DNA from: Lachnoclostridium sp.
GTDB lineage: Bacteria > Bacillota > Clostridia > Lachnospirales > Lachnospiraceae
NCBI GenBank assembly: GCA_021770065.1
Contig: JAETRR010000001.1
Coordinates: 1-64,000 of the forward strand
Direction of reading: 5' to 3'
DNA length: 64,000 bases
Shown here: one piece after another, positions 45,617-54,496 of the stretch
Layout: each line of letters starts with the position of its first letter
Position numbering within the stretch: position 1 is the first letter of the stretch
Notes under the pieces: model-generated
The model's input: the letters and a program-made list of their open reading frames with translations, nothing else
The model's database searches: none
Told to the model about the DNA's origin: nothing
Program-made: the position numbers and the translations under genes

Positions 45617-46833
45617 TGCTCTGCTTCCAGAATATCTTCAATATCCTGGAATTCTTCGGCTTCTTCCTTTTGCTCTGCTTCTTCTCTCTGTTCTTCTTCC
45701 AGTCCGGGCACTTCTCCTGCCTCTGATTCTGCTGACTGCCGCGCCTCCTCCGACCGGCCCGGCTCTCTGTTCTCTGCCGGTTCTTCCTTCTGCTCCGGTT
45801 CCTCTTCCTGTACCGCTTCTTCTTCCCGGCCCGTTCCCGGCTGTTCCTCCGCCTGTGCAGGCTCCTCTTCGGGAACGTCCGTAACGATCTCTATGAAGTC
45901 TTCCTCTGCTCTTCCCTGGTAAGCTCTCCAGTCAAAAACGGCTTCCACTGCTGCAATGGCAACCTCAATCATATCATCGTCCGGCTCTTTTGTCGTCAGA
46001 GACTGAAGCCACATGCCCGGAAGGCTTAAGATGCGGATAATCAGATTGTCCGTATTGCCTGCCAGACGAATAAATTCATAGGATACGCCCGCGATCACCG
46101 GAACCAGCGCCACCCGGTACACCACGCGCAGAATCGGTGATTCTACACGGATAAAGATAAAGAAAATAATACTGATCACCATAACAATCAGCATAAAACT
46201 GGTTCCGCACCGTTTATGATGCTTGGAACTTTTCCGCACATTCTCTACGTTTAGTTCCAGCCCGTTTTCAATACAGTTGATGCATTTATGCTCTGCCCCG
46301 TGATACTGAAACACCCTCTGGATATCTCTCATAAGAGAGATTAAAAGCACATAGCTTATAAACAGAAGAAGCCTGATACCGCCCTCAACCACAGCCAGTA
46401 CTGTGTCCGACACAATATAATGGCGGAAAATATCTGCCAGATAATAGGGCAGTACCATAAAAATAGCTACTGCCATTACGATGGAAAACGCCACCGTAAT
46501 GCCCATCACGATTTTTTCTGCCCTGTCCTTAAAAATCTTCTGCAGTGCCATGTCTGCCTTAGAAGGCTTAGCCTCTTCTTCATCATAAAAGCTGGCGGAA
46601 AATGTCAGGCATTTCATTCCCAGGACAAGAGAATCCACAAAATTAATCACGCCCCGGATAAGCGGCACTTTTCTCAGTTTTTTATTGCCGATTCCCTCAT
46701 GAGTACTTAGATTTACTTCTATCTCTCCGTCCGGTCTGCGCACGCCGATGGAATAGACCTCCTGATTTTTCATCATAATGCCTTCCAAAACAGCCTGCCC
46801 TCCGATTCCCGAAGATTTGCACGCTTTCTTCAT
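45613..46833 (-). CDS. DUF1385 (YqhQ-like) membrane protein with acidic tail
   Basis: 406 residues. Its N-terminal core of about 290 residues matches DUF1385: it opens SGIGGQAVLEGIMMK, contains QYHGAEHKCINC and HKRCGTSFMLIVM, and has four or so membrane segments. The last 110 residues are a low-complexity Glu-rich tail (repeats of EEEPxQxEE), uncommon in the family and probably variable. The function of DUF1385 is not established. GGAGG precedes the ATG, and it is located between rpmE and prmC as in many Clostridia. Confidence 0.9.
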   Translation of the reverse strand: MKKACKSSGIGGQAVLEGIMMKNQEVYSIGVRRPDGEIEVNLSTHEGIGNKKLRKVPLIRGVINFVDSLVLGMKCLTFSASFYDEEEAKPSKADMALQKIFKDRAEKIVMGITVAFSIVMAVAIFMVLPYYLADIFRHYIVSDTVLAVVEGGIRLLLFISYVLLISLMRDIQRVFQYHGAEHKCINCIENGLELNVENVRKSSKHHKRCGTSFMLIVMVISIIFFIFIRVESPILRVVYRVALVPVIAGVSYEFIRLAGNTDNLIIRILSLPGMWLQSLTTKEPDDDMIEVAIAAVEAVFDWRAYQGRAEEDFIEIVTDVPEEEPAQAEEQPGTGREEEAVQEEEPEQKEEPAENREPGRSEEARQSAESEAGEVPGLEEEQREEAEQKEEAEEFQDIEDILEAEQ

Positions 46834-46887
46834 TTTCTTCCTCCGTGACGCCGCTTCTGACTGACGCCTTACACTTTGCCGTATAGT

Positions 46888-46920
46888 AAAACAGGGCGAG
46901 ATTTTCCAACCTCACCCCTG
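46888..46920 (-). terminator. Terminator of rpmE
   Basis: On the minus strand CAGGGGTGAG...CTCGCCCTG forms a stem followed by TTTTA, 12 bases after the rpmE stop. Confidence 0.75.
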
Positions 46921-46932
46921 ACTTACACATTC

Positions 46933-47136
46933 TTATTTGCTGATGCCGTATTTACGATTGAACTTATCAATACGTCCACGGGCTGCCGCAGCCTTCTGTT
47001 GTCCTGTATAGAACGAATGGCACTTGGAACAAATTTCAACATGGATGTCTTTCTTTGTAGAACCTGTTACGAATGTGTTGCCGCAGTTACAGGTTACGGT
47101 TGCCTGGTAATACGCCGGATGGATTCCTTCCTTCAT
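46933..47136 (-). CDS. rpmE: 50S ribosomal protein L31 (zinc-binding type)
   Basis: 67 residues, beginning [10 protein letters not shown]. Four cysteines (CNC at 16-18 and CSKC at 37-40) make it the zinc-containing C+ form rather than the zinc-free paralog. The C-terminal [11 protein letters not shown] is typical. The start was chosen because GAGGTG precedes it and the length is exact for the family. It has its own promoter. Confidence 0.96.
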   Translation of the reverse strand: MKEGIHPAYYQATVTCNCGNTFVTGSTKKDIHVEICSKCHSFYTGQQKAAAARGRIDKFNRKYGISK

Positions 47137-47277
47137 GATTTTCACCTCTTCATTGTAATTTGTGAACTTCTGTCGCTCCAATTCCCAGTCAATGCTGCTC
47201 CGATACTTCCACAGCAAGTTTCCCTGGGCTATCCCTGCAAGTCCCTGCAGTTCTCCGTCAATATAAACAGCTTATAC

Positions 47278-47306
47278 AGTGTAGCATAAAAAGCTATGGA
47301 TTTCAA
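47278..47306 (-). promoter_or_regulatory. Promoter of rpmE
   Basis: TTGAAA (47301-47306) and TACACT (47278-47283) on the minus strand with a 17-base spacer, about 140 bases before the L31 start. It leaves a long leader that may be involved in regulation. Confidence 0.6.
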
Positions 47307-47313
47307 GTATTTT

Positions 47314-48768
47314 TTATCGCGGCTCCGAGGTAAGCAGAATTCCCAGTCTCTGAAAGGTCTTTTCATCTGCCGCGCTGAGCATCCGGGAGGTATGCACCTG
47401 GCTTCCTCGGAGGCGCGGAAGCTGACGCAGAGCCAGATCCGCCAGTTCATTGCTCTCGGAACTGGCAGAGAGGGCTATGAGAACCTCTTCCATATGAAGA
47501 CGGGGATTTTTGCTTCCCAGGTATTCCACCTTCAGCTTTTGTATGGGACGGATCACATTGGGAGTGATGAGAAGTACCTTATGATTAATCCCGGCCAGTT
47601 CCTTCAGGGCATTAACCAGCAATGCGGAGCAGGCGCCCAGCAGCTCACTGGTCTTTCCTGTAATCACGCGCCCGTCTGTCAATTCCATGGCTGCGGCCGT
47701 GTGTCCCGTCTCCTCGGCGCGCTTCTGGGCTGCCGGAACCGCTTTCCGGTCTTGTGTGGTAAGTCCTACTTTATTCATCAGAAGCTCGATTTTATAAGCC
47801 TCCTCTTCTACCGCCTTCCCTCTGGCTATACTCACCAGAGTATGGTAATACCGGCGGATAATCTCCTGTCCGGAGGCCGCCCGGCAGATCTCATCATCTA
47901 CAATGCATTTTCCTGCCATATTTACTCCCATATCTGTGGGGGACTGATAAGGGCATTCTCCGTAAATCCGCTCAAAAATTGCGCGCAGAACCGGGAAGAT
48001 CTCTACATCCCGGTTATAATTGACCGTCGTCTCGCCGTAGGCATCCAGATGATAGGGATCTATCATATTGACATCATTGAGATCGGCCGTGGCCGCCTCA
48101 TAGGCCAGATTCACCGGATGACTCAAGGGCAGATTCCAGATAGGAAACGTCTCAAACTTGGCATAACCTGCCCGTACCCCCCTCTTATGCTCATGGTAAA
48201 GCTGGGAGAGACAGGTCGCCATTTTTCCGCTTCCGGGTCCGGGGGCCGTCACTACCACCAGCGGCCGGGAGGTCTCTATATATTCATTGTGGCCGTAACC
48301 CTCCTCGCTGACAATTACCGGAATATTGTTGGGATAACCGGGAATTATATAATGCCGGTACACCCGTACTCCCATTTTTTCCAGACGGCTCTGGAACATC
48401 TGGGCGCTGTACTGACCTGCAAAATGGGTGATGCACACGCTGCCCACATAGAGCTCTTTTGACTCGAAAATGCTTTTCAGGCGCAGCAGATCGGAGTCAT
48501 AGGTGATTCCCAGATCACCGCGGATTTTATTTTTCTCAATATCCTCGGCGCTGATGACTATGACAATCTCCACCTGCTCCTTCAGCTGCATCAGCATCCG
48601 AAGCTTGCTGTCCGGCTCAAAGCCCGGAAGCACTCTGGAAGCATGGTGATCGTCATATAGCTTTCCGCCGAATTCCAGATAAAGCTTATTGTCAAACTGT
48701 CCAATCCGTTCCCGAATGTGTTCCGACTGCATTTTCAGATATTTTTCGTTGTCAAATCCCTTTTTCAT
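47314..48768 (-). CDS. DUF1846 domain protein
   Basis: 484 residues of the DUF1846 family, found in many Firmicutes. It starts KKGFDNEKYLKMQSEHIRERI and contains FGGKLYDDHHASRVLPGF. An internal nucleotide-binding-like VVTAPGPGSGKMATCLSQLYHE segment looks like a P-loop variant. The structure is known for some members, but the cellular role is not. It is followed by the rpmE promoter and is separate from the glycosyltransferase gene upstream. Confidence 0.9.
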   Translation of the reverse strand: MKKGFDNEKYLKMQSEHIRERIGQFDNKLYLEFGGKLYDDHHASRVLPGFEPDSKLRMLMQLKEQVEIVIVISAEDIEKNKIRGDLGITYDSDLLRLKSIFESKELYVGSVCITHFAGQYSAQMFQSRLEKMGVRVYRHYIIPGYPNNIPVIVSEEGYGHNEYIETSRPLVVVTAPGPGSGKMATCLSQLYHEHKRGVRAGYAKFETFPIWNLPLSHPVNLAYEAATADLNDVNMIDPYHLDAYGETTVNYNRDVEIFPVLRAIFERIYGECPYQSPTDMGVNMAGKCIVDDEICRAASGQEIIRRYYHTLVSIARGKAVEEEAYKIELLMNKVGLTTQDRKAVPAAQKRAEETGHTAAAMELTDGRVITGKTSELLGACSALLVNALKELAGINHKVLLITPNVIRPIQKLKVEYLGSKNPRLHMEEVLIALSASSESNELADLALRQLPRLRGSQVHTSRMLSAADEKTFQRLGILLTSEPR

Positions 48769-48852
48769 ATTCCGGTTTCCCCTCGCTGTATTTCTGCGGC
48801 CTCACGTCAGACGCAATGCTTCTCTGCCTGTCTGCCGGCCAATTTTCTATTT

Positions 48853-50379
48853 TTAAAATTTAAACATATTCGAAAACATATAAATCCCGGACACTGTCAG
48901 AAAAAGTATGGCTGCAATTCCGATTCCTGCAAATAACCGCCGGAATACAGTTTGCTCCTCCATGCATTTTTCCATATAACTTCCCAGATATACCGCCCCC
49001 AGCAGAGATGTGGGCACAATATACCGGAAGTCCATCGTACAGCCATAAGGCAGGCGGATATTCAGAATCAGATGATTCACATAAATCCAAAGCCAGAGTC
49101 CCGGAAGTCCCAGGAAAAGGAACTGCCCTCTTACGGAGGTCCCGATCGTCTTCTCTCTCCAGCCCCGGATACAGACTGCCGCCGCGGAAAATACGGACTG
49201 AACCACTAAAATCAGATTGCAGACAATCAGTACCGCCGCCGGCCATTCCTCCACATGATGGTATTCAAATTCCCCCACCACTGCTGACTTGATAAGATAA
49301 AAGTTCAAATTATACTCTTCAAACGGATTCAGATAAACGGGAGACAGCAGCCTGGAGATGGGAAAGAACACAAACCGCTCCGCAAATCCGTGATCTCCGC
49401 AGTAAACATTATCCCCCGGCTTCAGAACAAAGTTCAGTCCCTGTCCGAACATCAGATAATTCCGGATGGGATAGTAGAGGCCGATGGGCATGGAAATAAG
49501 GGCGAATACCGCAAACTGGCCAATCAGCGGCTTCCATGTGCCGTCCTTTACAGACTTAAGGAGCTTCACAAGCATAAACATTCCAGTGAAAGCGGCAAAA
49601 AGGGCGCAGGAAATTTTTGTAAAAATTCCAAGACCAAATCCCAGAGCCAGGAAAATGATATTTCCATAGCCCGGATTCTTATACCATCGTATGGTGTACA
49701 GGATGATCCATGTCATAAAAAATGTAACCAGTGCATCATTGTTCACCCACCCGCCAAGCATATAGTGGACGGGCAGAAAGGCACAAATCGAAAGTGCAGT
49801 CACAAATGCTTTCTTTCCCAGCTCCAGCTCCTTTAAAATCTTTCTGGCTGTCAGAAGCGTAAAGCAGGATGCCGTACAGGAAATGATCTTAGCGCTCTCA
49901 AACAGGTAAACTTCATCCGTTATGCGAAGCACCTTTCCCGTCACCTTCATGGCACACGCCGCCAGAATATGAAAAAGCGGAGGATGATAATACTGTCCCT
50001 TATTCTCCAGGGGAAGCGCCCCTGTCTCAAATATTTTCAGAACATAAGAGGCATGTCCATAGTAACCGACAGTCGTAATCTCGCCCAGATCGTGATAGGC
50101 CGTGTAAGAAGGCTTGTAGAGCACGAATCCTATCCGCATCACAAGACCGGCCAGAAGGATAACGGAAACCAGCCCTTTGTAAGACAAACGCTTACAAAAG
50201 GCCAGAATCAAAACACCTATTCCTATCAGTATCATCAGATGCCACAGAATCGGCTGAATGAGATCTCTGTCGTTCAGAATACCCTTTTTCATAAAGGTCC
50301 AGAATAACACGACAATGACAGCCAGTGTGAGCCCCTCTAAGGCAAACTCCTGCCCGAAAGCCATAAGCTTCTTTTTCAT
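48853..50379 (-). CDS. GT39-like membrane glycosyltransferase
   Basis: 508 residues with about 11 membrane segments. External-loop residues YHDLGE and YYHPPLFH fit the GT-C/GT39 acidic motif followed by a conserved HPP-like segment. It probably transfers a lipid-linked sugar. It begins just downstream of galE, so they could be co-transcribed and belong to a second surface-glycan unit. The ribosome-binding site is weak. Confidence 0.8.
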   Translation of the reverse strand: MKKKLMAFGQEFALEGLTLAVIVVLFWTFMKKGILNDRDLIQPILWHLMILIGIGVLILAFCKRLSYKGLVSVILLAGLVMRIGFVLYKPSYTAYHDLGEITTVGYYGHASYVLKIFETGALPLENKGQYYHPPLFHILAACAMKVTGKVLRITDEVYLFESAKIISCTASCFTLLTARKILKELELGKKAFVTALSICAFLPVHYMLGGWVNNDALVTFFMTWIILYTIRWYKNPGYGNIIFLALGFGLGIFTKISCALFAAFTGMFMLVKLLKSVKDGTWKPLIGQFAVFALISMPIGLYYPIRNYLMFGQGLNFVLKPGDNVYCGDHGFAERFVFFPISRLLSPVYLNPFEEYNLNFYLIKSAVVGEFEYHHVEEWPAAVLIVCNLILVVQSVFSAAAVCIRGWREKTIGTSVRGQFLFLGLPGLWLWIYVNHLILNIRLPYGCTMDFRYIVPTSLLGAVYLGSYMEKCMEEQTVFRRLFAGIGIAAILFLTVSGIYMFSNMFKF

Positions 50380-50393
50380 TTCAACTGCTCTTT

Positions 50394-51410
50394 CTATTCC
50401 TCATATCCATTGGGATTCATAGACTGCCATTTCCAGGAATCGGCGCACATTTCCTCGATTCCGTTCTCGGCTTCCCATCCAAGCTCTGCCTTTGCCTTTG
50501 CCGGATCTGCATAGCAGGCAGCCACGTCACCGGGCCGGCGGGGCTTTACTTCGTAGGGAATCTCTTTTCCACAGGCTTTTTCAAAGGCATGTACCACGTC
50601 CAATACGCTGTAGCCTTTGCCGGTTCCCAGATTGTAGATGAGAACGCCCTTTTTCTCCTCCAGCTTTTTGATAGCCGCCACATGCCCCTTTGCCAGATCT
50701 ACTACATGGATATAGTCACGGACGCCGGTTCCATCGGGAGTGTCATAGTCGTCGCCGAATACCCCGAGACATTTAAGCTTGCCGATGGCTACCTGCGCCA
50801 CGTAGGGAACAAGATTGTTGGGGATGCCCTTGGGATCTTCCCCGATAAGGCCGCTCTTGTGGGCGCCGATGGGATTGAAGTACCGGAGCAGAATCACGTT
50901 CCACTCGGGGTCAGATACATGAATGTCCTCGAGCACCTGCTCAAGCATGCCTTTGGTCTGGCCGTAAGGGTTGGTGATCTTTCCCTTGGGGCATTCCTCG
51001 GTAATAGGGATAAAGGCCGGATCTCCGTATACGGTAGCGGAGGAGCTGAATACAATATTCTTTACATTATGCTTACGCATTACATCGCAGAGTACTAAGG
51101 TTCCTGCAATATTGTTATAATAATATTCGATGGGCTTTGCCACGGACTCGCCTACGGCCTTCAGTCCTGCAAAATGAATGACGGAATCTATCCTTTCTTT
51201 TTCAAAAATCTGATTCAGCGCCTCCCTGTCCAGGATGTCTGCTTCATAGAATGTGAGTTTCTTCCCTGTGATCTGTTCTACCCGATCCATGGATTTTCTG
51301 CTGGCATTGTACAGATTGTCCACTACTACTACCCCATAGCCTGCTTCCAAAAGCTCCACGCAGGTGTGGCTTCCGATAAAGCCCGCGCCGCCTGTCACTA
51401 AAATTGACAT
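50394..51410 (-). CDS. galE: UDP-glucose 4-epimerase
   Basis: 338 residues, an extended short-chain dehydrogenase. It has [10 protein letters not shown] (6-15) for NAD+, catalytic S124, Y149 and K153 (YGQTK), and the family's AGLKAVGES block. It interconverts UDP-glucose and UDP-galactose, feeding galactose into surface glycans. AAGGAGG precedes the ATG. Confidence 0.96.
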   Translation of the reverse strand: MSILVTGGAGFIGSHTCVELLEAGYGVVVVDNLYNASRKSMDRVEQITGKKLTFYEADILDREALNQIFEKERIDSVIHFAGLKAVGESVAKPIEYYYNNIAGTLVLCDVMRKHNVKNIVFSSSATVYGDPAFIPITEECPKGKITNPYGQTKGMLEQVLEDIHVSDPEWNVILLRYFNPIGAHKSGLIGEDPKGIPNNLVPYVAQVAIGKLKCLGVFGDDYDTPDGTGVRDYIHVVDLAKGHVAAIKKLEEKKGVLIYNLGTGKGYSVLDVVHAFEKACGKEIPYEVKPRRPGDVAACYADPAKAKAELGWEAENGIEEMCADSWKWQSMNPNGYEE

Positions 51411-51603
51411 AAACCTTTTCCTCCTTCTGCTTGCTCCCGTTTAAAATGCGAATCTGTTCTGTTTGAAATTCCTTTCTAAATATAGCATGGTTTTTGGGGA
51501 GACGCAAGGGAGTTGGGGGTGAATTTCTGCTTTTTATAGTTTAATCTGCTTGTTGTGGAATCTTCCCAAAAACCGGTCTCGGGACAAGGCGGCTCGGAAC
51601 AGC

Positions 51604-51633
51604 AAAAACCGCCAGCGTCAGCCAGCGGTTTTA
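51604..51633 (-). terminator. Terminator after the toxin gene
   Basis: AAAACCGC / GCGGTTTTT pairing around a 12-base loop, 19 bases after the toxin stop on the minus strand and followed by T-run. Confidence 0.75.
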
Positions 51634-51651
51634 TCATTATTATATTTTGCT

Positions 51652-51990
51652 TTATCCTTCGTTTTTGTTCTGCTGCAGATTAGGAAACAGAATCCGAAGA
51701 TAATCCCGTCTGCCATAAAGAATACGGTCAATGTACACGTCCTGCCCATTCACACGGTAAAAAACCATGTAATTGCCACTGGTGAGAAAACGGTAGTCAC
51801 TTTCTATATCTGTCGCAGATGAGAGCATAGCACCAATTTCCGAAAATTTTTCCAGTTTATCAACAGTGTCCATGATTTTGTTTACGGTGTTTTCAGCTGC
51901 TTGCGGATTACATAATTCAAAGGAAATATACTCCCAGATTTCATCAAGGTCATTCTGGGCTTCCGGAGAGTAGTGGATGCTATTCTTCAT
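51652..51990 (-). CDS. RelE/ParE-family toxin
   Basis: 112 residues with the ParE/RelE fold. It begins IHYSPEAQNDLDEIWEYI, continues with YRFLTSGNYMVFYRVNGQDVYIDRILYGRRDYLRILF, and has a conserved Arg near the C-terminus. It may poison DNA gyrase (ParE) or cleave mRNA (RelE); the sequence fits ParE better. Its ATG overlaps the antitoxin stop by 11 bases, so the pair is co-translated with the antitoxin first. Confidence 0.9.
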   Translation of the reverse strand: MKNSIHYSPEAQNDLDEIWEYISFELCNPQAAENTVNKIMDTVDKLEKFSEIGAMLSSATDIESDYRFLTSGNYMVFYRVNGQDVYIDRILYGRRDYLRILFPNLQQNKNEG

Positions 51991-52240
51991 TTGCCTTTGC
52001 CCGGAAATGTGCTCTTACATCCGAGGCCGAAAGCCACCCCTTCTCCTCTCCAGATTTTTTCCCCTTTGCAAGCTCGCCCATAAGTTTCAGGGTTGCCTGT
52101 GTTTTTTCATAGTCCTGCATGTCAATGATTGCATAGCACCCACGTCCGTTTTTAGTTAGAAAGACCGGTGCGCCGACAGATACATCACGTAGCACATCAC
52201 TGTAATTTCTTAAAGCAGAGATTGGTTTGATATTAGGCAT
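51980..52240 (-). CDS. Phd/YefM-family antitoxin
   Basis: 86 residues: an N-terminal Phd/YefM DNA-binding domain (NIKPISALRNYSDVLRDVSVGAPVFLTKNGRGCYAII) and a disordered C-terminus rich in Lys and Glu that would wrap the toxin. AAGGAG precedes the ATG. It is expected to repress its own promoter, where a perfect palindrome lies. Confidence 0.9.
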   Translation of the reverse strand: MPNIKPISALRNYSDVLRDVSVGAPVFLTKNGRGCYAIIDMQDYEKTQATLKLMGELAKGKKSGEEKGWLSASDVRAHFRAKANEE

Positions 52241-52278
52241 AATCGCATTCTCCTTTTCTGCCCTTAGTATACCCTAAT

Positions 52279-52312
52279 TTGTTGTAAAATTCAACATCAT
52301 ATTTTACAACAA
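52279..52312. promoter_or_regulatory. Operator palindrome of the toxin-antitoxin operon
   Basis: TTGTTGTAAAAT-N10-ATTTTACAACAA, a perfect 12-bp inverted repeat about 40 bases before the antitoxin start, the usual location of Phd/YefM autoregulation. Confidence 0.75.
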
Positions 52313-52442
52313 TATTTTGCCGGACGTGTCTGGATGCTTGCCAGCGCCAGCCGCCCGTACCTTGAACGCTTCCAGCTTCTCCGCAAGATCCGCTCCTTGA
52401 GAATGGCGATCTGTTGCGGACAATGCCGCCTTTACTAAATCC
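52304..52442 (-). pseudogene. Possible gene remnant upstream of the toxin-antitoxin pair
   Basis: A 45-codon open stretch without ATG reads DLVKAALSATDRH...LEAFKVRAAGAGKHPDTSGKILL and then stops. The composition looks protein-like rather than random. No family recognised. It overlaps the operator palindrome and could be the tail of a gene lost when the toxin-antitoxin pair arrived. Confidence 0.3.
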
Positions 52443-52493
52443 TAACTGGTTTTTATTTTTATACAGATATACTTCTGTGCTTTGAATCAATAC

Positions 52494-53582
52494 CTATTGC
52501 AATCGCTTCACCTGATCTACAATCCCCAGGAACTTTTCGCAGGCATCCTTTTGCTTCTTATACTGGGACAAAAGTCTTGCGGCTGCTTCAGGTGCCTGAT
52601 AAGCTGCACCGGTAATGCTTTTTATCTCCGCCTCCATGTTCAGCTTATGTACTACCACATCCAGCACAAATCCGGCCTCTTTGTAATCCTGCTCTGTGAT
52701 TCTGACGCCGGATGACAGCATTGCTTCCAGCTCTCCTGCGATTCCGCCGTCCGCTTCCTTTGGCATCCCCTGATCCCGAAGCTCCTCTGGGGACGGCATT
52801 TCCTTTTTATCTTCCGGACAAAAAGCGGCCAGCAAGATATCATCCGTATAACCCTTGACCCTTGCCTTGATCAGAGCCGGATCTTCCTCCTCTTCCTCGT
52901 CTTGATAAAAAGATCTTGAATTTACCAGAATATATTCTCCTGTTTCTTCATCCAGCATCCAGCCCCAGGTTCCCTCGTCCTTTCCCGACAGCACGCTTAC
53001 ACCATTTTCCAGCTCCAGCTGAATCCGGTCAATCATCATAGCCGCCCAGTCCTTTGAAGAAAATACATTCATTTCTGTCAGATCACACAGAAAATTGTAG
53101 GCATCTTCCCCTGTCAAGCGGCGCATATCATACTTACCCCGCAGATACGCAATCTGTTCATCCGTGAGAATGTCGTTCCCATCCCCTCCCAGATGAACCT
53201 GTCTGTTCCCAAAAATCCTTTCTTTCTGCGCTTCCGACCATTCGTAAATAAAAAAACAGTTTATGTATTCCCATTTTTCCTTTCGAAGATCCTTCTCCTT
53301 TTCCGCTTCCTCCGGTGTGCAGCTCCGCACTCTTTCCGCAAAAAAGACATGCTCCTGCTCACTTTGCCGAACAGATGCTTCCTGTTCAACGACAGGCCTC
53401 TGCCTCGTACTTATACCTCTTTGCATTGAGGTTTTTGCATCCACAGCTTCCTCCATAGTCTGCTGCAGACTCCAAAGCGCCGTCTGCCAGATGCCGCTGC
53501 TCCCTTTTTGCGCTGCGGGCATCCCAAAAAAGCTGCCTCCCGATCTGGATGCCGCAGCCTGATACGTAACAATTGTATTCAA
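52494..53582 (-). CDS. Hypothetical protein, mixed helical
   Basis: 362 residues if the TTG start preceded by AAGGAAGGAAAGAA is used; an ATG 21 codons upstream has no good ribosome-binding site. The N-terminus (NTIVTYQAAASRSGGSF) is flexible. A charged helical stretch follows (TPEEAEKEKDLRKEKWEYI). Two acidic alpha/beta regions come next, with LTDEQIAYLRGKYDMRRLTGEDAYNFLCDL and a KAEG-like tail. I do not recognise the family. It has no signal or membrane segment. The isolated position gives no clue to function. Confidence 0.6.
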   Translation of the reverse strand: MNTIVTYQAAASRSGGSFFGMPAAQKGSSGIWQTALWSLQQTMEEAVDAKTSMQRGISTRQRPVVEQEASVRQSEQEHVFFAERVRSCTPEEAEKEKDLRKEKWEYINCFFIYEWSEAQKERIFGNRQVHLGGDGNDILTDEQIAYLRGKYDMRRLTGEDAYNFLCDLTEMNVFSSKDWAAMMIDRIQLELENGVSVLSGKDEGTWGWMLDEETGEYILVNSRSFYQDEEEEEDPALIKARVKGYTDDILLAAFCPEDKKEMPSPEELRDQGMPKEADGGIAGELEAMLSSGVRITEQDYKEAGFVLDVVVHKLNMEAEIKSITGAAYQAPEAAARLLSQYKKQKDACEKFLGIVDQVKRLQ

Positions 53583-53922
53583 TTCTTTCCTTCCTTTCCG
53601 GAACCATGCTTCACAGTTCCTGATTTTTAGGAGAATCTTTTCCATATTCCGTTCATCAGTCGGTCCGAACGAATACTATTCTTATTTAAGTCCATAGCCA
53701 AAAAGATTCTCTTATTTAGAATAACCCTTTTCATTTTTAAAATCAACTTTATATTTCCTTAAGGTTTCTTCTCTGGATTTTTTCCTCTGCCTGTGCTATG
53801 CTAACCATCGGTGGATAAAAAATGTTTCATTCATTTAAAAAAGTTTTCATTCATACACCAAAGACAGATTTTCAGCCTGTTTTTGAGAATTTTGAATAAC
53901 CAAGAAAGAGGATTCTAAAACA

Positions 53923-54456
53923 ATGCGATATATAAAACCTATTTTAAAACCTTTCTCCTTCCTGCCGGCTCTGTTTATGCTGTATGTGATTTTTCAGCTC
54001 TCCGCCCAGCCCGGCGAAGTATCCGGGAACTTAAGCTGGAGAGCCACTCATAAGCTTCTGGAAATCACCCGTGAATCCTTTGAGACGGGCTGGAGTACGG
54101 CAGAGCTGAATCTTTATACGGAAATGTTCCACCCTTATGTGCGCAAGCTGGCCCATATTACGGAATATTTTCTGCTTGCAGTCTGCGTCTCATTTCCGCT
54201 GTACGTGTACCGGCTGCGCGGAATTGCCCTGACTATCATTGCCGGAGGCTTCTGTGTGGCCTGCGCCTGTCTGGACGAATACCACCAGTCCTTTGTAGCC
54301 GGACGGGGGCCTTCAAGCCGGGACGTGATGATTGACAGCATCGGAATCCTGGCCGGTGTAATTCTGGTGCGGATTGTATGCTTCATCGGACGGATAACAG
54401 TATTCCGTGAGCGGAAAAAACCGAAACGGAAGCTGCGGCAGAGGATCGGAAGATGA
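53923..54456 (+). CDS. VanZ-family membrane protein
   Basis: 177 residues of the VanZ type: an N-terminal membrane segment ending in FQLSAQPGEVSG, then RKLAHITEYFLLAVCVSFPLY, CLDEYHQSFVAGRGPSSRDVMIDSIG and a last membrane helix. The KLAHITEYF and DEYHQSFVxGRGxSxxDVxxDxxG blocks are diagnostic. In vancomycin-resistance clusters VanZ gives low-level teicoplanin resistance; here, outside such a cluster, the role is general and unknown. AGAGGA lies upstream. It is convergent with the M56 gene. Confidence 0.93.
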   Translation: MRYIKPILKPFSFLPALFMLYVIFQLSAQPGEVSGNLSWRATHKLLEITRESFETGWSTAELNLYTEMFHPYVRKLAHITEYFLLAVCVSFPLYVYRLRGIALTIIAGGFCVACACLDEYHQSFVAGRGPSSRDVMIDSIGILAGVILVRIVCFIGRITVFRERKKPKRKLRQRIGR

Positions 54457-54496
54457 CAGAATCAGCACAGCCGCTGCGGTTCTGCAAAAATGAGGC

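Noticed and set aside
47296-48462. 388-codon open frame opposite to the DUF1846 gene
   Set aside because: It is antisense to a conserved gene and covers the rpmE promoter.
52233-52490. 85-codon open frame upstream of the antitoxin
   Set aside because: It lacks a ribosome-binding site, covers the operator palindrome and has an unnatural Gly/Ser/Arg composition; a different frame of the same DNA looks more protein-like.
53923-54456. Part of a vancomycin-resistance cluster
   Set aside because: Only VanZ is present; no vanH/A/X or vanRS genes lie nearby.
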